Shown here one piece after another: positions 6,494 through 7,466 of a DNA stretch of 7,466 bases (position 1 is the first letter of the stretch; the number at the start of each line of letters is the position of its first letter). The DNA is from Prevotellaceae bacterium (GTDB taxonomy: Bacteria > Bacteroidota > Bacteroidia > Bacteroidales > Bacteroidaceae): assembly GCA_030536165.1 (NCBI GenBank), contig JAUNQM010000124.1, forward strand, positions 1 to 7,466, in the 5' to 3' direction. The notes beneath the pieces are model-generated. The model saw only the letters and a list, made by a program, of their open reading frames with translations, was not told where the DNA came from and did not search any database. Made by a program: the position numbers and the translations under genes.

Positions 6494-6529
6494 TCAAAGC
6501 CGACATGCAATAATGCTTGTCGGCTTTGA
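6494..6529 (-). terminator. Probable transcription terminator after lpxC-fabZ
   Basis: CAAAGCCGACA (6495-6505) and TGTCGGCTTTG (6518-6528) are perfect complements, extended by T6494-A6529. After one T-T mismatch, GCA/TGC continues the stem to a 4-nt loop. The hairpin begins 27 nt past the lpxC-fabZ stop codon. No long U tract follows on the minus strand; the T run is inside the stem (GGCTTTG). Because the stem is symmetric it could act in both directions. An attenuator or processing hairpin is possible but less likely. Confidence 0.7.
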
Positions 6530-6556
6530 GATTCATAGTATAAAGTTCAAGAATTA

Positions 6557-7466
6557 TCAAGGATTCTTGGTTATCTGACCTGTAAATGTTGCCTCGGCAA
6601 CGACCTTGTCGCCTACGAAAATGTAACCTTTCATCGATGAAATTCCGTGGCGGACAGGTGCCAGAAGCTCTACCTTGAAGATGAGTGTGTCGCCTGGAAC
6701 CACCTTCTGACGGAACTTTACGTTGTCAATTTTGAGGAAGTAGGTCGAGTATTTCTCTGGTTCATCGACGGTATTGAGCACGAGGATTCCTCCGCACTGC
6801 GACATTGCCTCTATGAGCAATACGCCTGGCATGACAGGTTCGTCAGGGAAATGTCCCTGGAAGAATGGTTCGTTGCCTGTTACGTTCTTGATACCTACGA
6901 TGGTGTTTGCGCCAAGAGATATGATTTTATCAACGAGCTGCATAGGATAGCGATGTGGCAGAAGGCTGCGTATCTTATTGATATCCATCAGCGGTTCTTC
7001 GTTCGGGTCGTAGATTGGTGCCTGTATTTCGTGGAGTTTTATCTCCTTGCGCATGAGGCGTGCAAACTTGTTGTTGATGGTGTGACCAGGACGTGTGGCG
7101 ATGATGCGCCCCTTGATTGGCTTGCCTATGAGTGCCATGTCGCCGATGATGTCGAGCAGTTTATGGCGTGTAGGCTCGTTGTCCCATACCAATGGTTTGT
7201 CCTGTATGTAACCAAGTTTGGTGGCATCCATGTGCGGCACCTTCAACAGGTCAGCAAGTTGGTCGAGACGTTCCTGTGAAATCTGACGCTCGTAGATGAC
7301 GATTGCGTTTGTCAAGTCACCGCCTTTTATGAGATTTGCGTTGAGCAGAGGCTCGATGTCGCGAACGAATACGAATGTGCGTGCTGCAGCTATTTCGCGT
7401 TGGAAATCTGCAGGATTGTCGAGAGTTGCAAATTCGCTATGGATGAACTTTGACTCGAAGCTTACC
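6557..7466 (-). CDS. lpxC/fabZ: Fused LpxC deacetylase / FabZ 3-hydroxyacyl-ACP dehydratase, 5' end missing
   Basis: The frame is open to the right window edge and gives 302 residues; roughly 160 N-terminal residues lie outside. The first part is the C-terminal domain of LpxC, the zinc deacetylase that commits UDP-acyl-GlcNAc to lipid A. It shows LIKGG (44-48), HKLLDIIGD with the zinc ligands His101 and Asp105 plus Asp109, and RPGHTINNKFAR with the catalytic-site His128. From about residue 150 the chain becomes FabZ, which dehydrates 3-hydroxyacyl-ACP: LLPHRYPMQLVD (168-179) and GHFPDEPVMPG...EAM with catalytic His205 and Glu219. The fusion is well known in Bacteroidota and joins two enzymes acting around the same hydroxyacyl-ACP branch point. 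TTG at 7315 is not a start: homologous LpxC sequence continues upstream, including NPADFQREIAAARTFVFV (15-32). Confidence 0.96.
   Translation of the reverse strand, partial: VSFESKFIHSEFATLDNPADFQREIAAARTFVFVRDIEPLLNANLIKGGDLTNAIVIYERQISQERLDQLADLLKVPHMDATKLGYIQDKPLVWDNEPTRHKLLDIIGDMALIGKPIKGRIIATRPGHTINNKFARLMRKEIKLHEIQAPIYDPNEEPLMDINKIRSLLPHRYPMQLVDKIISLGANTIVGIKNVTGNEPFFQGHFPDEPVMPGVLLIEAMSQCGGILVLNTVDEPEKYSTYFLKIDNVKFRQKVVPGDTLIFKVELLAPVRHGISSMKGYIFVGDKVVAEATFTGQITKNP

Noticed and set aside
6548..6569. 7-bp inverted repeat CAAGAAT/ATTCTTG over the lpxC-fabZ stop codon
   Set aside because: Short and AT-rich, partly coding, so chance is a sufficient explanation.
6647..7279. 210-codon open frame on the plus strand
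   Set aside because: It is antisense to lpxC-fabZ, whose active-site motifs are intact; no family features are seen in the antisense product.
7313..7315. TTG as start of a stand-alone 252-residue protein
   Set aside because: In-frame LpxC sequence continues upstream to the window edge, so this is an internal leucine codon.

Overview
The window looks like chromosomal DNA of a Bacteroidales bacterium, most likely Prevotella-like. Four things point there: LpxC and FabZ are fused in one polypeptide, two promoters fit the Bacteroidota consensus TTTG-N19-TAnnTTTG, start sites mostly lack Shine-Dalgarno sequences, and the LpxA and MiaA sequences read as Bacteroidota types. The genus is an inference. 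All six recognisable genes lie on the minus strand, so transcription runs from high to low coordinates.

Region 1 (7466 to 6557) holds the 3' two thirds of a fused lpxC-fabZ gene, followed by a strong hairpin (6494-6529) that probably ends its transcript. Region 2 (6556 to 6040) is a gene-free stretch of about 500 bp. In transcription order it holds the terminator, a 32-nt alternating purine/pyrimidine tract, four 9-bp tandem repeats, a nested inverted-repeat element with four copies of the palindrome ACACCTnAGGTGT, and two near-duplicate promoters facing lpxA. This is the most unusual part of the window.

Region 3 (6039 to 17) is a compact run: lpxA, an ATP-binding protein with a C-terminal STAS-like domain, miaA, a class A penicillin-binding protein, and mltG. 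Gaps are 48, 0, 4 and 31 nt, so it is probably one operon. It combines lipid A synthesis (LpxA, with LpxC and FabZ upstream), peptidoglycan polymerisation and crosslinking (PBP1A), glycan-strand cleavage (MltG) and tRNA A37 prenylation (MiaA). The ATP-binding protein has no assigned role. By hand count of sampled lines its gene is clearly richer in AT than its neighbours.

I found no transposase, CRISPR array, tRNA, rRNA or recognisable riboswitch. The coding genes are standard envelope and tRNA housekeeping genes apart from the ATPase/STAS-like protein. The novelty, if any, lies in that protein and in the stacked repeats between lpxC-fabZ and lpxA.
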